Positions 39,866 through 49,725 of a stretch of DNA of 64,000 bases are shown one piece after another. A model generated the notes under the pieces. It saw nothing but the letters and a program-made list of their open reading frames with translations, had not been told where the DNA came from and ran no database searches. Every line of letters begins with the position of its first letter. Position 1 is the stretch's first letter. A program made the translations under genes and the position numbers. Origin of the DNA: Mycobacterium sp. IS-1742 (lineage in GTDB: Bacteria > Actinomycetota > Actinomycetes > Mycobacteriales > Mycobacteriaceae); the NCBI RefSeq assembly GCF_001500125.1, contig NZ_LQIV01000022.1, positions 1 to 64,000 on the forward strand. The letters run 5' to 3'.

Positions 39866-41955
39866 CGCTCCCCCTGCGCCTGGATCGCGGTGATCGCGAC
39901 CGTGTTGACGATGTCCTCGACCAGTGCGCCGCGCGACAGGTCGTTGACCGGTTGATTCAACCCCTGCAGCACCGGCCCGATCGCGATCGCGCCGGCGCTG
40001 CGCTGCACCGCCTTGTAGGTGTTGTTGCCGGTGTTGAGGTCGGGGAAGATCAGTACGGTGGCCCGTCCGGCGACGGGTGAATCCGGCATCTTGGTCTTGG
40101 CGACCGACGGCTCCACGGCGGCGTCGTACTGGATCGGCCCCTCCACCAACATGTCCGGTTCCCGCTTGTGGACCAATTCTGTTGCTGCCCGCACCTTTTC
40201 GACCTCCGCGCCGGTTCCGGACGTACCGGTCGAATACGACAGCATCGCCACCCGCGGCTCGATGCCGAACTGCGCCGCGGTGCGGGCGGAGGAGATCGCG
40301 ATGTCGGCGAGCTGTTCGGACGTCGGGTCGGGGACGATGGCGCAGTCGCCGTAGGCGAGCACGCGGTCGGCCAGGCACATCAGGAAGATGCTCGACACCG
40401 TCGACACGTCGGGCAGGGTCTTGATGATCTCGAACGCCGGACGAACTGTGTGGGCTGTGGTGTGCGCCGCCCCGGAGACCATCCCGTCGACCATGTCGTT
40501 GTGCACCAGCATGGTGCCGAAATACGAGACGTCGTGGATGATCTCGCGGGCCTGCTCCAGGGTCACGCCCTTGTGCTTGCGCAGTTCGGCGTACTGCTCG
40601 GCGAACTGGTCGCACAGCTCGCTGGTGCGCGGATCGAGCACCGCCGCGGCGCTCAGGTCGACGCCGAGTTCGGCTGCGCGGGCCCGCACCTGCGCCTCCT
40701 CGCCGAGGATCGTCAGATCCGCGACGCCGCGCTGCAGCAGCCGGCCTGCGGCCTTGAGGATGCGGTCGTCGTCGCCCTCCGGAAGCACGATGCGCTTGCG
40801 GTCCGCGCGCGCCCGGTCGAGGAGTTGGTAGGTGAACATCTGCGGCGTGGTGACGGTCGGGATCGGGATCGCCAGCCGGCTCAACAGTTCCGCCGTGTCG
40901 ACGTGGGCCTCCATCAGCGTCAGCGCGGTGTCGATCTTGCGTGCCGACGCGGCGGTGACCCGCCCCCTGGTCCCCGCCACCCGGCTCGCGGTCTCGAACG
41001 TGCCGTAGTCGGTGGCGACGATCGGCAGACGCAGTCGCAGGCCGGCGACCAGCCTGGCGATCGACGGATGCAGTTCCAGACCACCGTTGAGGATGATGCT
41101 CGACAACGACGGGAAACCCTCGGCCGAATGCGCGCTCGCCACGGCGAGGACGACGTCGGACCGGTCGCCCGGCGTGACCACCGTGACACCCTCGGTCAAC
41201 CGTTCCAGGACGTGCTCGGCGGTCATCCCGGCGACCAGCACGTCCATCGCTTCGCGGTGCAGGAGCGTCTCGTCGCCGCTGATCACGGTGCCGTCGACGG
41301 CGTCACGCAGTTCGGCGACCGAGGGCGCGACCAACAGGGGTTCCTCGGGCAGGACGTAGACCTGCGGGGTGCCGTCGCGTTTCAGCGCCTCACGCACCTC
41401 GGCGAGCCGGTCCGGATCACACCGGTTGGCCACCACGGCGGCGGTGTGGGCGTGCTGGGCGGCGATCTCGTCGAGGCAGACCTCCACGACCTGGACGACC
41501 TCGTCCGGGGTGCGGCCGCGTGCCTTGACGGCGAGGACGACGGGCGCGCTGAGGTTGGCGGCGATCCGCGCGTTCATCGACAGCTCGCTGGGGCTGGCCA
41601 CGTCGGTGTAGTCGCTGCCGACGATGAGGACCGCATCGCACTGGTCGGCGACGCGGTGGAAGCGGTCGACGATGTCACCGAGCGCGTTGTCGGGGTCCTC
41701 GTGCAGGTCGTGGTAGCTGACCCCGACACACTGCTCGTACGGCAGGCCCGCCGTGGCGTGCGCGAGCAGCAACTCGAGGATGTAGTCCCGCGCCGGACCC
41801 TGTCGGGTGATGGGGCGGAACACCCCGACTCTGGCCGCGGTGGCCGTCAGACGGTCGAGCAGTCCGAGCGCGATGGTCGATTTTCCTGTGTCGCCTTCCG
41901 GCGACGCGACGTAGATGGCGGATACGCGCGGTGCGGCCTCGTCAGACACCCTCAT
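39862..41955 (-). CDS. pta: phosphate acetyltransferase
   Basis: About 697 residues; ATG 41955 is chosen (GTG 41949 or ATG 41985 also possible). Three parts: an N-terminal P-loop domain ([14 protein letters not shown]), a DRTGG domain (about 210-330), and the C-terminal catalytic PTA domain from about 375 with [14 protein letters not shown] and [12 protein letters not shown]. It converts acetyl-CoA and phosphate to acetyl phosphate for AckA. The 4-base overlap with ackA shows one operon. It lies downstream of fgd1 with a 59-base gap. Confidence 0.93.
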   Translation of the reverse strand: MRVSDEAAPRVSAIYVASPEGDTGKSTIALGLLDRLTATAARVGVFRPITRQGPARDYILELLLAHATAGLPYEQCVGVSYHDLHEDPDNALGDIVDRFHRVADQCDAVLIVGSDYTDVASPSELSMNARIAANLSAPVVLAVKARGRTPDEVVQVVEVCLDEIAAQHAHTAAVVANRCDPDRLAEVREALKRDGTPQVYVLPEEPLLVAPSVAELRDAVDGTVISGDETLLHREAMDVLVAGMTAEHVLERLTEGVTVVTPGDRSDVVLAVASAHSAEGFPSLSSIILNGGLELHPSIARLVAGLRLRLPIVATDYGTFETASRVAGTRGRVTAASARKIDTALTLMEAHVDTAELLSRLAIPIPTVTTPQMFTYQLLDRARADRKRIVLPEGDDDRILKAAGRLLQRGVADLTILGEEAQVRARAAELGVDLSAAAVLDPRTSELCDQFAEQYAELRKHKGVTLEQAREIIHDVSYFGTMLVHNDMVDGMVSGAAHTTAHTVRPAFEIIKTLPDVSTVSSIFLMCLADRVLAYGDCAIVPDPTSEQLADIAISSARTAAQFGIEPRVAMLSYSTGTSGTGAEVEKVRAATELVHKREPDMLVEGPIQYDAAVEPSVAKTKMPDSPVAGRATVLIFPDLNTGNNTYKAVQRSAGAIAIGPVLQGLNQPVNDLSRGALVEDIVNTVAITAIQAQGER

Positions 41956-42014
41956 AGCCTGCCGCATCAGCGGCATCGCGGCCAACAGTCCGGCCGCCGA
42001 CGGCGGGGTGAGCC

Positions 42015-43025
42015 TCAGCCGAGTTTGCGCAGGCGTGGCTCGAGGTCGCGCTGGAACAGCTCCAGGAAGCGGCGCTGATCATGGCCGGGGGCGTGGAACA
42101 CCAAGTGGTTCAGGCCCCACCCCACGTAGTCCTTGACCTTCTCCACCGCCTCGTCCGGATCCGATGCGACGATCCACCGCTTGGCGACCTGCTCGATCGG
42201 CAACTCGTCGGCGGCCTTCTCCATCTCGATCGGATCGTCGATGCTGTGCTTCTGCTCGGCCGTCAACGACAACGGCGCCCAGAACCGCGTATTCTCCAGC
42301 GCCAGTTCCGGATCCGTGTCGTAGGAGATCTTGATCTCGATCATCTTGTCGACCTCGTCGACGTTCTTGCCCGCCGCATCGGCACCCTCGGCCACCGCGG
42401 GCATCAACTTGTCCTTGTACAGCTCCTCACCCTTGCCCGAGGTGCAGATGAAGCCGTCACCGGCACGGCCGGCGTACTTCGCCACCACCGGCCCGCCCGC
42501 GGCGATGTACACCGGCACACCACCGTCGGGCACGTCGTAGATCGACGCACCCTTGGTGCGGTAGTACTCGCCGTCGAAATCGACGCGATCCCCCAGCCAC
42601 AACTCGCGCATCAGCCGCACCGACTCCCGCAACCGCGCGAACCGCTCCTTGAAGTCCGGCCAGTCCCCCTCGTAGCCCGTCGCGATCTCGTTGAGCGCCT
42701 CACCGGTGCCCACGCCGAGGAAGATCCGGCCCGGGTACAGACACGCCATCGTCGCGAACGCCTGCGCGATCACCGCCGGGTTGTACCGGAACGTCGGCGT
42801 CAACACCGACGTCCCCAACTGCAGCCGCTCGGTGCGCTCACCCACCGCGGTCATCCACGCCAACGAGAACGGCGCATGCCCACCCTCGTGACGCCACGGC
42901 TGGAAGTGGTCGCTGACCGTGGCGCTGTCCATCCCGTGCTCTTCGGCGGCCACCGCCAGCTCGACGAGTTCACGCGGCGCGAACTGCTCCGCCGATGCCT
43001 TGTATCCGAGTTTGAGTTCAGCCAC
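42015..43025 (-). CDS. fgd1: F420-dependent glucose-6-phosphate dehydrogenase
   Basis: 336 residues of the luciferase-like fold, starting at GTG 43025. Fgd oxidises glucose 6-phosphate and gives reduced coenzyme F420, which feeds many F420H2-dependent reductases of mycobacteria. Visible: [27 protein letters not shown] with the active-site His-Phe-Gln-Pro-Trp, [15 protein letters not shown], and [10 protein letters not shown]. Length is exactly typical. The divergent metallo-hydrolase begins 35 bases away, so the promoters overlap. Confidence 0.96.
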   Translation of the reverse strand: MAELKLGYKASAEQFAPRELVELAVAAEEHGMDSATVSDHFQPWRHEGGHAPFSLAWMTAVGERTERLQLGTSVLTPTFRYNPAVIAQAFATMACLYPGRIFLGVGTGEALNEIATGYEGDWPDFKERFARLRESVRLMRELWLGDRVDFDGEYYRTKGASIYDVPDGGVPVYIAAGGPVVAKYAGRAGDGFICTSGKGEELYKDKLMPAVAEGADAAGKNVDEVDKMIEIKISYDTDPELALENTRFWAPLSLTAEQKHSIDDPIEMEKAADELPIEQVAKRWIVASDPDEAVEKVKDYVGWGLNHLVFHAPGHDQRRFLELFQRDLEPRLRKLG

Positions 43026-43060
43026 GTAGTTGTTTCTACTCCTCTGCCTACACTCGCGGC

Positions 43061-43792
43061 ATGGCAGCAGCCCTCACGGCCGTCACCGAGCGGGTCCACC
43101 TCGCGCAGACCGACCTGGTGAACTGGACCCTGGTGGCCGACGACCGGGGCCTGATGCTCATCGACGCCGGCTATCCCGGTCACCGCGACGACGTCGTGGA
43201 TTCGGTGCGACAGTTGGGTTTCCGCATCGACGACATCCGCGCAATCCTGTTGACGCACGCCCACATCGACCACTTCGGTTCGGCGATCTGGTTCGCCGAG
43301 ACGCACGGTGTACCGGTCTACGCGCACGCCGACGAGGTCGGCCACGCCAGGCGCGACCACCTCGAGCAGGTGTCACCGCTCGAGGTGGCCCGGCATGCGT
43401 GGCAACCGCGATGGCTGACGTGGTCGCTCGCGATCATCCGCAAGGGCGGTACGTACCGCGGCGGCATCCCGACCGCGCAGGCTCTCACGGACGCGGTCGC
43501 CGCGACGCTGCCCGGAACACCGCGGGCGGTCCCGACGCCCGGCCACACGGGCGGGCACTGCTCCTACGTCGTCGACGGCGTACTGGTCAGCGGGGACGCC
43601 CTGGTGACCGGCCACCCCCTGCTCGCCGACACCCGGCCGCAGCTGCTGCCCGAGCTGTTCAACCACGATCAGGCCCGGTGCGTGGCCAGCCTCGCCGCGT
43701 TGGCGTCGCTGGAGACCGATGTGCTGTTGCCCGGCCACGGTCCGCTGTGGCGGGGACCGGTCCGCGAGGCCGCGCAGGCGGCCGCGCGCTAG
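43061..43792 (+). CDS. metallo-beta-lactamase fold hydrolase
   Basis: 243 residues. The zinc site [12 protein letters not shown] (HxHxDH) is intact, followed by [20 protein letters not shown] and LLPGHGPLW with the remaining His/Asp ligands. The fold serves many hydrolases (glyoxalase II, lactonases, esterases), so the substrate is unknown. It is divergent from fgd1, as in H37Rv where it is Rv0406c as I recall, and its stop overlaps the convergent small membrane gene by 4 bases. Confidence 0.87.
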   Translation: MAAALTAVTERVHLAQTDLVNWTLVADDRGLMLIDAGYPGHRDDVVDSVRQLGFRIDDIRAILLTHAHIDHFGSAIWFAETHGVPVYAHADEVGHARRDHLEQVSPLEVARHAWQPRWLTWSLAIIRKGGTYRGGIPTAQALTDAVAATLPGTPRAVPTPGHTGGHCSYVVDGVLVSGDALVTGHPLLADTRPQLLPELFNHDQARCVASLAALASLETDVLLPGHGPLWRGPVREAAQAAAR

Positions 43793-44097
43793 GTCAGGAT
43801 CCGGTAGCCGAGCAGGAACACCGCGGTCAGGCACAGGCCGCACGCCACCACGATCGTCGGCATCAGGATCATGTGGTCGAGTTCATCGGGGTCGAGCGCG
43901 TCCCGCTGCACGGGGCCGAACAGGATGCGCCCCAGCCCGGTCTCCCGCAGCCGGCGGGTCAGGCGGCCGAGCACATGGCGGTCGGCACGGCGGCCGACGA
44001 ACGCCCTCAACGACACGCCCACGGCGGTGATGACGGCCGCGGCGAGCAGGATCAGCCACCCCGCGGCCGCCTGTGACACCCCCACCGCCAACGGCAT
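43789..44097 (-). CDS. small two-helix membrane protein, unknown function
   Basis: 102 residues. Two hydrophobic helices are visible, near 8-27 (AAAGWLILLAAAVITAVGVSL) and near 80-100 (IVVACGLCLTAVFLLGY), separated by a basic region (GRRADRHVLGRLTRRLRE) that would lie in the cytoplasm. No known domain. It is preceded on the same strand by the acetyltransferase gene (20-base gap). Confidence 0.65.
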   Translation of the reverse strand: MPLAVGVSQAAAGWLILLAAAVITAVGVSLRAFVGRRADRHVLGRLTRRLRETGLGRILFGPVQRDALDPDELDHMILMPTIVVACGLCLTAVFLLGYRILT

Positions 44098-44117
44098 TGC
44101 GCCAGCCTACAAAGCGG

Positions 44118-44612
44118 TCACGGCAGCATCTTGGCGAAGGCCACCGGATACACCTCACCCTCGGCGGGCAGCGGTTCGGCGAACCGCTGATATCCGGTGG
44201 CGAGGTAGAGCGCCTCGGCCTCGGGCTGCCGGTCACCGGTGGTGAGGTAGACCCGGCGATAACCGCGGGCGGCGATCTCGCGCTCCAGGACGGCGAGCAG
44301 GGCGCGGCCGAAGCCCCGCCGGCGATGCGCGCTGTCGGTCCAGATGCGTTTGAGTTCGGCGGTCGCGACTCCCTCGACGAGACCGAAGCGGCGGAACGCG
44401 CCGCCGGTCACGGGTGTGTCGCCGAGCAGTCCGACCAGCATGGCGCCGTCCGGCGGGGCGAACTCGGCGGCCGGATACCTGCGCAGCCACGCCAGGATCG
44501 CCTCGGCGCGGCCCTCGTAGCGGTCGGCGTACTCGACGGCGAGTTCACCGAGCAGGGGTTCCGCCAGCGGGTCGGTCTGGTCCACGGACACGAACCGCAA
44601 GTCCTCGATCAC
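44118..44612 (-). CDS. GNAT-family N-acetyltransferase
   Basis: 164 residues from GTG 44612. The acetyl-CoA loop is RRRGFGRALLAVLE, followed by GYRRVYLTTGDRQPEAEALYLATGYQ, a clear GNAT core. The first 60 residues supply the substrate-binding side. Substrate unknown. It is divergent from the SDR gene and shares no obvious pathway with the neighbours. Confidence 0.87.
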   Translation of the reverse strand: MIEDLRFVSVDQTDPLAEPLLGELAVEYADRYEGRAEAILAWLRRYPAAEFAPPDGAMLVGLLGDTPVTGGAFRRFGLVEGVATAELKRIWTDSAHRRRGFGRALLAVLEREIAARGYRRVYLTTGDRQPEAEALYLATGYQRFAEPLPAEGEVYPVAFAKMLP

Positions 44613-44671
44613 CGGATCACCCTGTCAGACCCACTTCCGATCAAGAATTGACACCTGTAAAGTTCGGCGGC

Positions 44672-45535
44672 ATGGACAACATCAGTGGCAAGACCATCGC
44701 GATCACCGGCGCCGCTCGCGGTATCGGTTACGCCACGGCGAAGGCTCTGCTGGCGCGGGGCGCCAGCGTCGTCATCGGCGATCGTGACGTGGCGCTGCAA
44801 GAGTCGGCGGTCGCGCAGCTGACCAAGTTGGGACCGGTGTCGGGCTATCCGCTCGATGTCACCGACCGCGAGTCCTTCGCGACGTTCCTGGACAAGGCGC
44901 GGACCGACGGCGGCGGCCACATCGACGTGCTGATCAACAACGCCGGCGTGATGCCGATCGGCCCCTTCCTCGAGCAGTCCGAACGGGCGATCCGGTCGTC
45001 GATCGAGGTCAACCTCTACGGGGTGATCGCCGGATGTCAGCTGGCGCTGCCCGACATGATCGCTCGGCGGCGTGGTCACATCATCAACATCGCGTCGCTG
45101 TCCGGGGTGATTCCCGTCCCGGGTCAGGTGGTGTACGTCGGCGCGAAGTTCGGCGTGGTGGGGCTGTCGGCGGCACTGGCGGACGAGATGGCACCCCACG
45201 GTGTACACGTCTCGGTGGTGATGCCCCCGTTCACCCGGACCGAGTTGATCTCGGGGACCAAGGAGACGCCGGGAACCAAGCCGGTCGAGCCCGAGGACAT
45301 CGCGGCGGCGATCGTCAAGACGCTCGACAAGCCGAAGACGCACGTGTCGGTGCCGCCGTTCTTGCGCTTCACCGCGCAGGCGGCGCAGATGCTCGGCCCG
45401 CGCGGTCGGCGATGGATGAACAGGAAGCTCGGGCTGGACAACGTGTTCCTCGAGTTCGACACCGCCCAGCGCAAGAGCTACGAGGACCGCGCGCAGACGG
45501 CGCTCGGCGTGGTCGAGGGCGGCGAGAAGGGCTGA
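44672..45535 (+). CDS. short-chain dehydrogenase/reductase (SDR)
   Basis: 287 residues from ATG 44672. TGAARGIGYATA near residue 13 binds the nicotinamide cofactor, NNAGVMPIGP is the structural motif, and YVGAKFG supplies the catalytic Tyr and Lys, with the Ser about 13 residues earlier (IASLSGVI). After the core there is a C-terminal extension (about 200-287). Substrate unknown; mycobacteria have many paralogues. The downstream gene is convergent, with a 22-base gap. Confidence 0.9.
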   Translation: MDNISGKTIAITGAARGIGYATAKALLARGASVVIGDRDVALQESAVAQLTKLGPVSGYPLDVTDRESFATFLDKARTDGGGHIDVLINNAGVMPIGPFLEQSERAIRSSIEVNLYGVIAGCQLALPDMIARRRGHIINIASLSGVIPVPGQVVYVGAKFGVVGLSAALADEMAPHGVHVSVVMPPFTRTELISGTKETPGTKPVEPEDIAAAIVKTLDKPKTHVSVPPFLRFTAQAAQMLGPRGRRWMNRKLGLDNVFLEFDTAQRKSYEDRAQTALGVVEGGEKG

Positions 45536-45557
45536 CCCCTCGCCGAACTGCGCCTGC

Positions 45558-45941
45558 CTACGCGAACTCGGGCACCGGATCCCCGGCCCGATATCCCTCG
45601 ATGGTCTCGAGGTGGTCGAGCAGCGCCTCGGCCGAGAAGACGTAGTCGACACCGTCGGCGCCCGCGCCCACGAAAATCACGTGCCACTCCTCGTCTTCGG
45701 TCAGCCAGATCCGCGTCACCGTCTCGACGGTCTCGTCCTCCGACGAGATGCCCGACGGCGGGAAATACCACGTGACCATCTCGTCGCTCGAGTTGTCGAC
45801 GTCGAATTCCCAACCGCGCGAGGTGATCACCTCGTCGACGAGCAGACCCTCGTCCTCGGGGCCGTCGATCACGAACCGCGGCCCACGCGCCGCCTGACGC
45901 TTGCGCCGCCGCGCCTTCTTCGCCTCCGAGCGCCTCGACAC
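45558..45941 (-). CDS. conserved hypothetical protein, last gene of the metZ run
   Basis: 127 residues from GTG 45941, which directly follows the metZ stop TAG without spacing, so translation must be coupled. The N terminus is strongly basic (SRRSEAKKARRRKRQAARG), then an acidic domain with many Trp and aromatic residues (MVTWYFPPSG, RIWLTEDEEWHVIFVG). No signal, no membrane helix, and no family I recognise. Its place in the methionine/sulfur run suggests a linked role, but that is a guess. Confidence 0.7.
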   Translation of the reverse strand: MSRRSEAKKARRRKRQAARGPRFVIDGPEDEGLLVDEVITSRGWEFDVDNSSDEMVTWYFPPSGISSEDETVETVTRIWLTEDEEWHVIFVGAGADGVDYVFSAEALLDHLETIEGYRAGDPVPEFA

Positions 45942-47180
45942 CTAGCTCAGCGCCCGGTCCAGGTCCCGGATCAGATCGTCGGTGCCCTCCAGCCCGACCG
46001 ACACCCGCACCACGCCGTCGCCCAGACCGATCGCGGCGCGACCCTCGGGGCCCATCGCCCGGTGGGTCGTGGTGGCGGGGTGCGTGATCAACGACTTGGC
46101 GTCGCCGAGGTTGTTGGAGATGTCGATCAACTCCAGCTTGTCGAGCACCTCGAAGGCCCGGTCCTTGCCGCCGGAGAGTTCGAAGGTGACGACGGTGCCG
46201 CCGCCACTCATCTGCCGCTTCGCCAGGTCGTACTGCGGATGTGACTCCAAGAACGGGTATTTCACCCAACTCACCGACGGATGTCCCTCGAGGAATTCGG
46301 CGATCCGCTGCGCCGACCGGTTCGAGTGGTCCACCCGCACCGCCAGCGTCTCGAGCCCCTTCAACAGCGTCCAGGCGTTGAACGCGCTGATCGCCGGACC
46401 GGTGTGGCGCATCAGCTTCTGCACCGGGCCGTCGATGTACTCCTGCGAACCGAGGATGGCGCCGCCGAGCACCCGGCCCTGGCCGTCGATGTGCTTGGTG
46501 CCGGAGTACACCACCACGTCCGCGCCCAGCGGCATGCCCTGCTGCAGGAGAGGGGTCGCGAAGACGTTGTCCAACACCACCTTTGCGCCCGCCGCATGCG
46601 CCAAATCGCAGACCGCGGCGATGTCGACCAGCGACTGCATCGGGTTCGACGGCGTCTCGAAGAAGACCGCCTGCGTGGGGACCGACAGCGCCTCCTCCCA
46701 CTGCGAGAGATCGTCGCCGTCGACGAACACGGTCTCCACACCCCAGCGCGGCAGGATCTCGTTGCAGACGACGAAGCACGAGCCGAACAGCGACCGCGCC
46801 GCCACCAACCGGTCTCCCGCGCCCAGCAACGCACCCAGCGACGTGAACACCGCCGCCATTCCCGTCGCGGTCGCGAAGCACGCAGGCGCGTCCTCGATCA
46901 GCCGCAGCCGCTCCTCGAACATCGAGATCGTCGGGTTGCCGTAGCGCGAATACACGTACCGGTCGATCTCACCGGTGAACGCCTTCTCCGCCTCGGCGGC
47001 CGACGCGTAGACGTACCCCGAGGTGAGGTACATGGCCTCGGCGGTCTCCTCGAAGCCCGAGCGCAGCAGACCGCCGCGCACGCCCAGCGTCGCCTGGCTG
47101 ACACCCTCGGGCAGTTCGGCGGGCCGACGCACCGAAGGTGTCTGTGCTCCTTGCGTCCGCGACGGCACCTCAGAGGTCAT
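45942..47180 (-). CDS. metZ: O-succinylhomoserine sulfhydrylase
   Basis: 412 residues, PLP-dependent Cys/Met metabolism fold. It forms homocysteine from succinylhomoserine and sulfide, giving methionine. YVYSRYGNPTISMFEERL, the PLP lysine in VVYSGTKHIDGQGR, and SLGDAKSLITHPATTTH near the C terminus are conserved. The start overlaps the rhodanese stop (ATGA), pairing a sulfur-transfer protein with the sulfide-using enzyme, as in H37Rv (Rv0390-Rv0391). Confidence 0.94.
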   Translation of the reverse strand: MTSEVPSRTQGAQTPSVRRPAELPEGVSQATLGVRGGLLRSGFEETAEAMYLTSGYVYASAAEAEKAFTGEIDRYVYSRYGNPTISMFEERLRLIEDAPACFATATGMAAVFTSLGALLGAGDRLVAARSLFGSCFVVCNEILPRWGVETVFVDGDDLSQWEEALSVPTQAVFFETPSNPMQSLVDIAAVCDLAHAAGAKVVLDNVFATPLLQQGMPLGADVVVYSGTKHIDGQGRVLGGAILGSQEYIDGPVQKLMRHTGPAISAFNAWTLLKGLETLAVRVDHSNRSAQRIAEFLEGHPSVSWVKYPFLESHPQYDLAKRQMSGGGTVVTFELSGGKDRAFEVLDKLELIDISNNLGDAKSLITHPATTTHRAMGPEGRAAIGLGDGVVRVSVGLEGTDDLIRDLDRALS

Positions 47181-47590
47181 GACTGCTTCCAGGGCAGCCC
47201 CACGGCCTTCCAGCCGGTGCGGCCGCGGTGCTTCTGTTCGTCGAGGTCACCTTCGAAGCCGTCGAGGATGTTGTACGACGGCCCGATCCCCGCCTCGGTC
47301 GCGGCCTCGGCGGCGCCGATCGAGCGGTTACCGGAGCGGCACAGGAACACCACCGGGCGCTCACCGGGCGTGATCCCCGCGGCCTTCAGATCGTCGACGA
47401 AACCCTCGTTGCGGGCGCCGTCGGTCCGGTTCCACTCGATGAACACGGCATCGCGGGACAGCGACGACAGATCGGGCACCCCCACGAAGCGCCACTCGGC
47501 ATCGGTGCGGACGTCGACCAGCACCGCGTTCGGGTCGCCGTCGAGGAGCTGCCAGGCCTCCTCGGGCGTGATGTCTCCCGCATAACTCAC
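47177..47590 (-). CDS. rhodanese-domain sulfurtransferase
   Basis: 137 residues forming a single rhodanese domain. AVLVDVRTDAEW is the CH2A-type strand, and the active-site loop is VVFLCRSGNRSIGA with Cys as the persulfide carrier. The coupling to metZ suggests sulfur delivery for homocysteine synthesis; this is inferred from position. It starts 19 bases after the stop of the membrane protein gene and overlaps metZ by 4 bases. Confidence 0.9.
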   Translation of the reverse strand: MSYAGDITPEEAWQLLDGDPNAVLVDVRTDAEWRFVGVPDLSSLSRDAVFIEWNRTDGARNEGFVDDLKAAGITPGERPVVFLCRSGNRSIGAAEAATEAGIGPSYNILDGFEGDLDEQKHRGRTGWKAVGLPWKQS

Positions 47591-47609
47591 GGCCGTGAGT
47601 CTCGCACAC

Positions 47610-48068
47610 CTAGCCGGAAGCGGTCGAACACACCTTCCACGCTCCGTCCTCCAGGACGAAGGTCGTCGTCACCCCGAACTTGTCGTCTTCCGACCTGTCG
47701 AAGTGATAGGTGACGGTGGCGGTGGCCCGGTCGCCTTCGACCGCGACGTCGCTCACGCCGTCGATGAACCGGTCGCCCTGTTCTGCTGACGACTTCTGCT
47801 GCCGCGCAAGCACTTCCGCTTCGGTCGCGTGCTCCGCCCGACATGTGTGGGCCTGGTAGTCCTGATAGCTGCCGCGCTGCAGCGCGTCGTTCTGGGCGGC
47901 TGCGGCGCGGCCGATGAGCTGTTCTGGAGTGGGTTCGTCACCCTCGAACGCGTTCACCAGCCAGATACCGATCACGACGAGCACAATGATCACCAGCGCG
48001 ATCATGAACGGCGCGGCGGTGGGCCGGTCACTGGGGCGGCCGGTGTCCGGGCCGGGTTCAGCGGGCAT
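47610..48068 (-). CDS. single-pass membrane protein with DUF4878-like exported domain
   Basis: 152 residues. The N terminus is Pro/Asp-rich and cytoplasmic, with one helix (about 22-40, MIALVIIVLVVIGIWLVNAF), and then an exported domain of about 100 residues that ends in WKVCSTASG. The pattern TC near the start of the domain and WKVC at its end suggests a disulfide. It resembles the product of the gene at 61573-62376 in architecture and in these end motifs. Role unknown. It begins 3 bases after the purT stop. Confidence 0.75.
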   Translation of the reverse strand: MPAEPGPDTGRPSDRPTAAPFMIALVIIVLVVIGIWLVNAFEGDEPTPEQLIGRAAAAQNDALQRGSYQDYQAHTCRAEHATEAEVLARQQKSSAEQGDRFIDGVSDVAVEGDRATATVTYHFDRSEDDKFGVTTTFVLEDGAWKVCSTASG

Positions 48069-48071
48069 CGC

Positions 48072-49331
48072 TCACCACAGCTTGCGCAGCGCGGCGCCCA
48101 CCCGGCGGGCGCGGTCCCTGGCGATGATCACGTCGGGTGCGGTGGCCAGGGCGACCCCGAGCCGGCGCCGGCCGTCGGTCTCGTCCGGGCGGCCGAACAG
48201 CCGCACATCGCTCTCCTGGGTGGCCAGCGCCTCGGCCACCACCGCGGAGATGTCGGCACCCGACGGTTCGGCCACCGAGGTCTCGGTGCCCGCATAACGG
48301 ACCTCCGCCGCACCGGGCGAGATCATGATCGTGTCGACCTCCAGGCCGAGGACCGCCCGGGCGTGCAGTTCGAACTGCGAGAGCCGCTGGGAACGCAGCG
48401 TCACCAGGCCGGTGTCCTGCGGCCGGGCCCGGACGTCCGAGAAGTACACCTCGTCGCCGCGCACCAGCAGCTCGACGGCGAAGACGCCCCGTCCGCCCAG
48501 CGAGTTGACGATGCGCGCGGCGATCGACTTCGCGGCGTCCAGCGCCGCGGGCGTCATCTGCTGCGGCTGCCACGACTCGAGCGCGTCGCCATCGCCGGGG
48601 CGGTGGCCGATCGGTTCGCAGAACGTCAGCGTGGGGCCGGTCGCGCCGGTGCTGCGGACCGTCAGCAGTGTCACCTCGTAGTCGACCTCGACGACGGTCT
48701 CCGCCATCACCCGGTTGTGGGTGATGCGCCCCGCGGCGATCGCACGCCGCCAGGCGGGTTCGACGTCCTCGGCGCGCAGCAGGACCGACTGCCCCTCCCC
48801 CGGAGCGCCGGAGATGGGTTTGACGACGAGCGGGAACCCGGCGTGCTGGGCCACCGCGCCGAGTTCCTCGGCGGACCCGGCGAACCAGAACGGGGCGGTC
48901 GGCAGGCCGAGCTCGTCGGAGGCCAGCCGGCGCAGCCCTTCGCGGTCCTGCCCGAGGCGGGTGCTGCGCGGCGTCGGGAACACGTCGATGCCGTCGCGTT
49001 CGGCGACGGCGATCAACGCGTCGGCGGCGATGGCGCCCGACTGCGCCACCACGTACCGCGGCTTCTCGCGCTCGATGAGCGCGGCGACGGCTTCGGTGTC
49101 GGTCAACCGGACGACGGCCGAGCGGTCGGCCACCCCGTGCGCCGGCGCGTCGGCGTACCGGTCGACGGCCACCACTACCGCACCCAGTCGCTGGAAGGCC
49201 AGCGCCAGTTCCCGACTGAGTTCCCCGGCGCCGAGCAGCAGCACCGTGCTCCTCGGCGCGGCCGGCGCCGTCGGCGGGATCACCACCTCCGGGTCCGTGA
49301 CGGGTGTGTCGGCGTCGGTTGATTCAGTCAT
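48072..49331 (-). CDS. purT: phosphoribosylglycinamide formyltransferase 2 (formate-dependent)
   Basis: 419 residues from ATG 49331; a longer frame exists but lies in front of the zinc-finger stop. ATP-grasp enzyme that makes formyl-GAR from GAR, formate and ATP in purine synthesis. VLLLGAGELSRELALAFQR near the N terminus, KPISGAPGEGQSV (ATP-grasp loop), VEVDYEVTLLTVRS, and FAVELLVRGDEVYFSDVRARPQDTG are typical. It opens a colinear run with the membrane protein, rhodanese and metZ. Confidence 0.95.
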   Translation of the reverse strand: MTESTDADTPVTDPEVVIPPTAPAAPRSTVLLLGAGELSRELALAFQRLGAVVVAVDRYADAPAHGVADRSAVVRLTDTEAVAALIEREKPRYVVAQSGAIAADALIAVAERDGIDVFPTPRSTRLGQDREGLRRLASDELGLPTAPFWFAGSAEELGAVAQHAGFPLVVKPISGAPGEGQSVLLRAEDVEPAWRRAIAAGRITHNRVMAETVVEVDYEVTLLTVRSTGATGPTLTFCEPIGHRPGDGDALESWQPQQMTPAALDAAKSIAARIVNSLGGRGVFAVELLVRGDEVYFSDVRARPQDTGLVTLRSQRLSQFELHARAVLGLEVDTIMISPGAAEVRYAGTETSVAEPSGADISAVVAEALATQESDVRLFGRPDETDGRRRLGVALATAPDVIIARDRARRVGAALRKLW

Positions 49332-49353
49332 CGCCCGCCAGCCTGCCAGATGG

Positions 49354-49683
49354 TCATCCCACCCGGAGGTCGATGTAGCACCACCGCCACGACTCCCCCG
49401 GTTCGGCCGACCGCATGACCGGATGCCCGGTGTGCTGGAAGTGCGCGGTGGCGTGCTGATGTGGGCTGGAATCGCAGCAGCCGACGTACCCACACGTCAG
49501 GCACATGCGCAGGTGCGCCCACGTGTTCTCGCCCAGGTCGGCGCACCCTTCGCATCGGCCGGGAGTGTTCGGCGGCGGCGCGGTGTTGACCGCTTCGACA
49601 CCGGACACCGCCAGGTGCTCACACGTGCGGGGCGCCGCCGTGTCCTGCGCCCGCCGGGTGGCTCGACGTGCTCTGCTGCGCAT
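49354..49683 (-). CDS. UBP-type zinc finger protein
   Basis: 109 residues. A basic N terminus (RSRARRATRRA) precedes the zinc finger: CEHL at about 21, GRCEGCADLG, MCLTCGYVGCCDSSPHQHATAHFQHTGHPVM, and WCYIDL at the end give the Cys/His set of the UBP finger, which in eukaryotes binds the C terminus of ubiquitin. Bacterial copies are small and of unknown role. It is divergent from the Na+/H+ antiporter gene, 42 bases away, and 22 bases upstream of purT on the same strand. Confidence 0.85.
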   Translation of the reverse strand: MRSRARRATRRAQDTAAPRTCEHLAVSGVEAVNTAPPPNTPGRCEGCADLGENTWAHLRMCLTCGYVGCCDSSPHQHATAHFQHTGHPVMRSAEPGESWRWCYIDLRVG

Positions 49684-49725
49684 GGTGATCGAGGATACGG
49701 ACGCGACGAGAGGAGGATTCCCGAG

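Noticed and set aside
40168..42078. 636-codon open frame opposite pta
   Set aside because: Low-complexity Asp/Arg/Gln-rich product; the minus strand encodes complete Pta.
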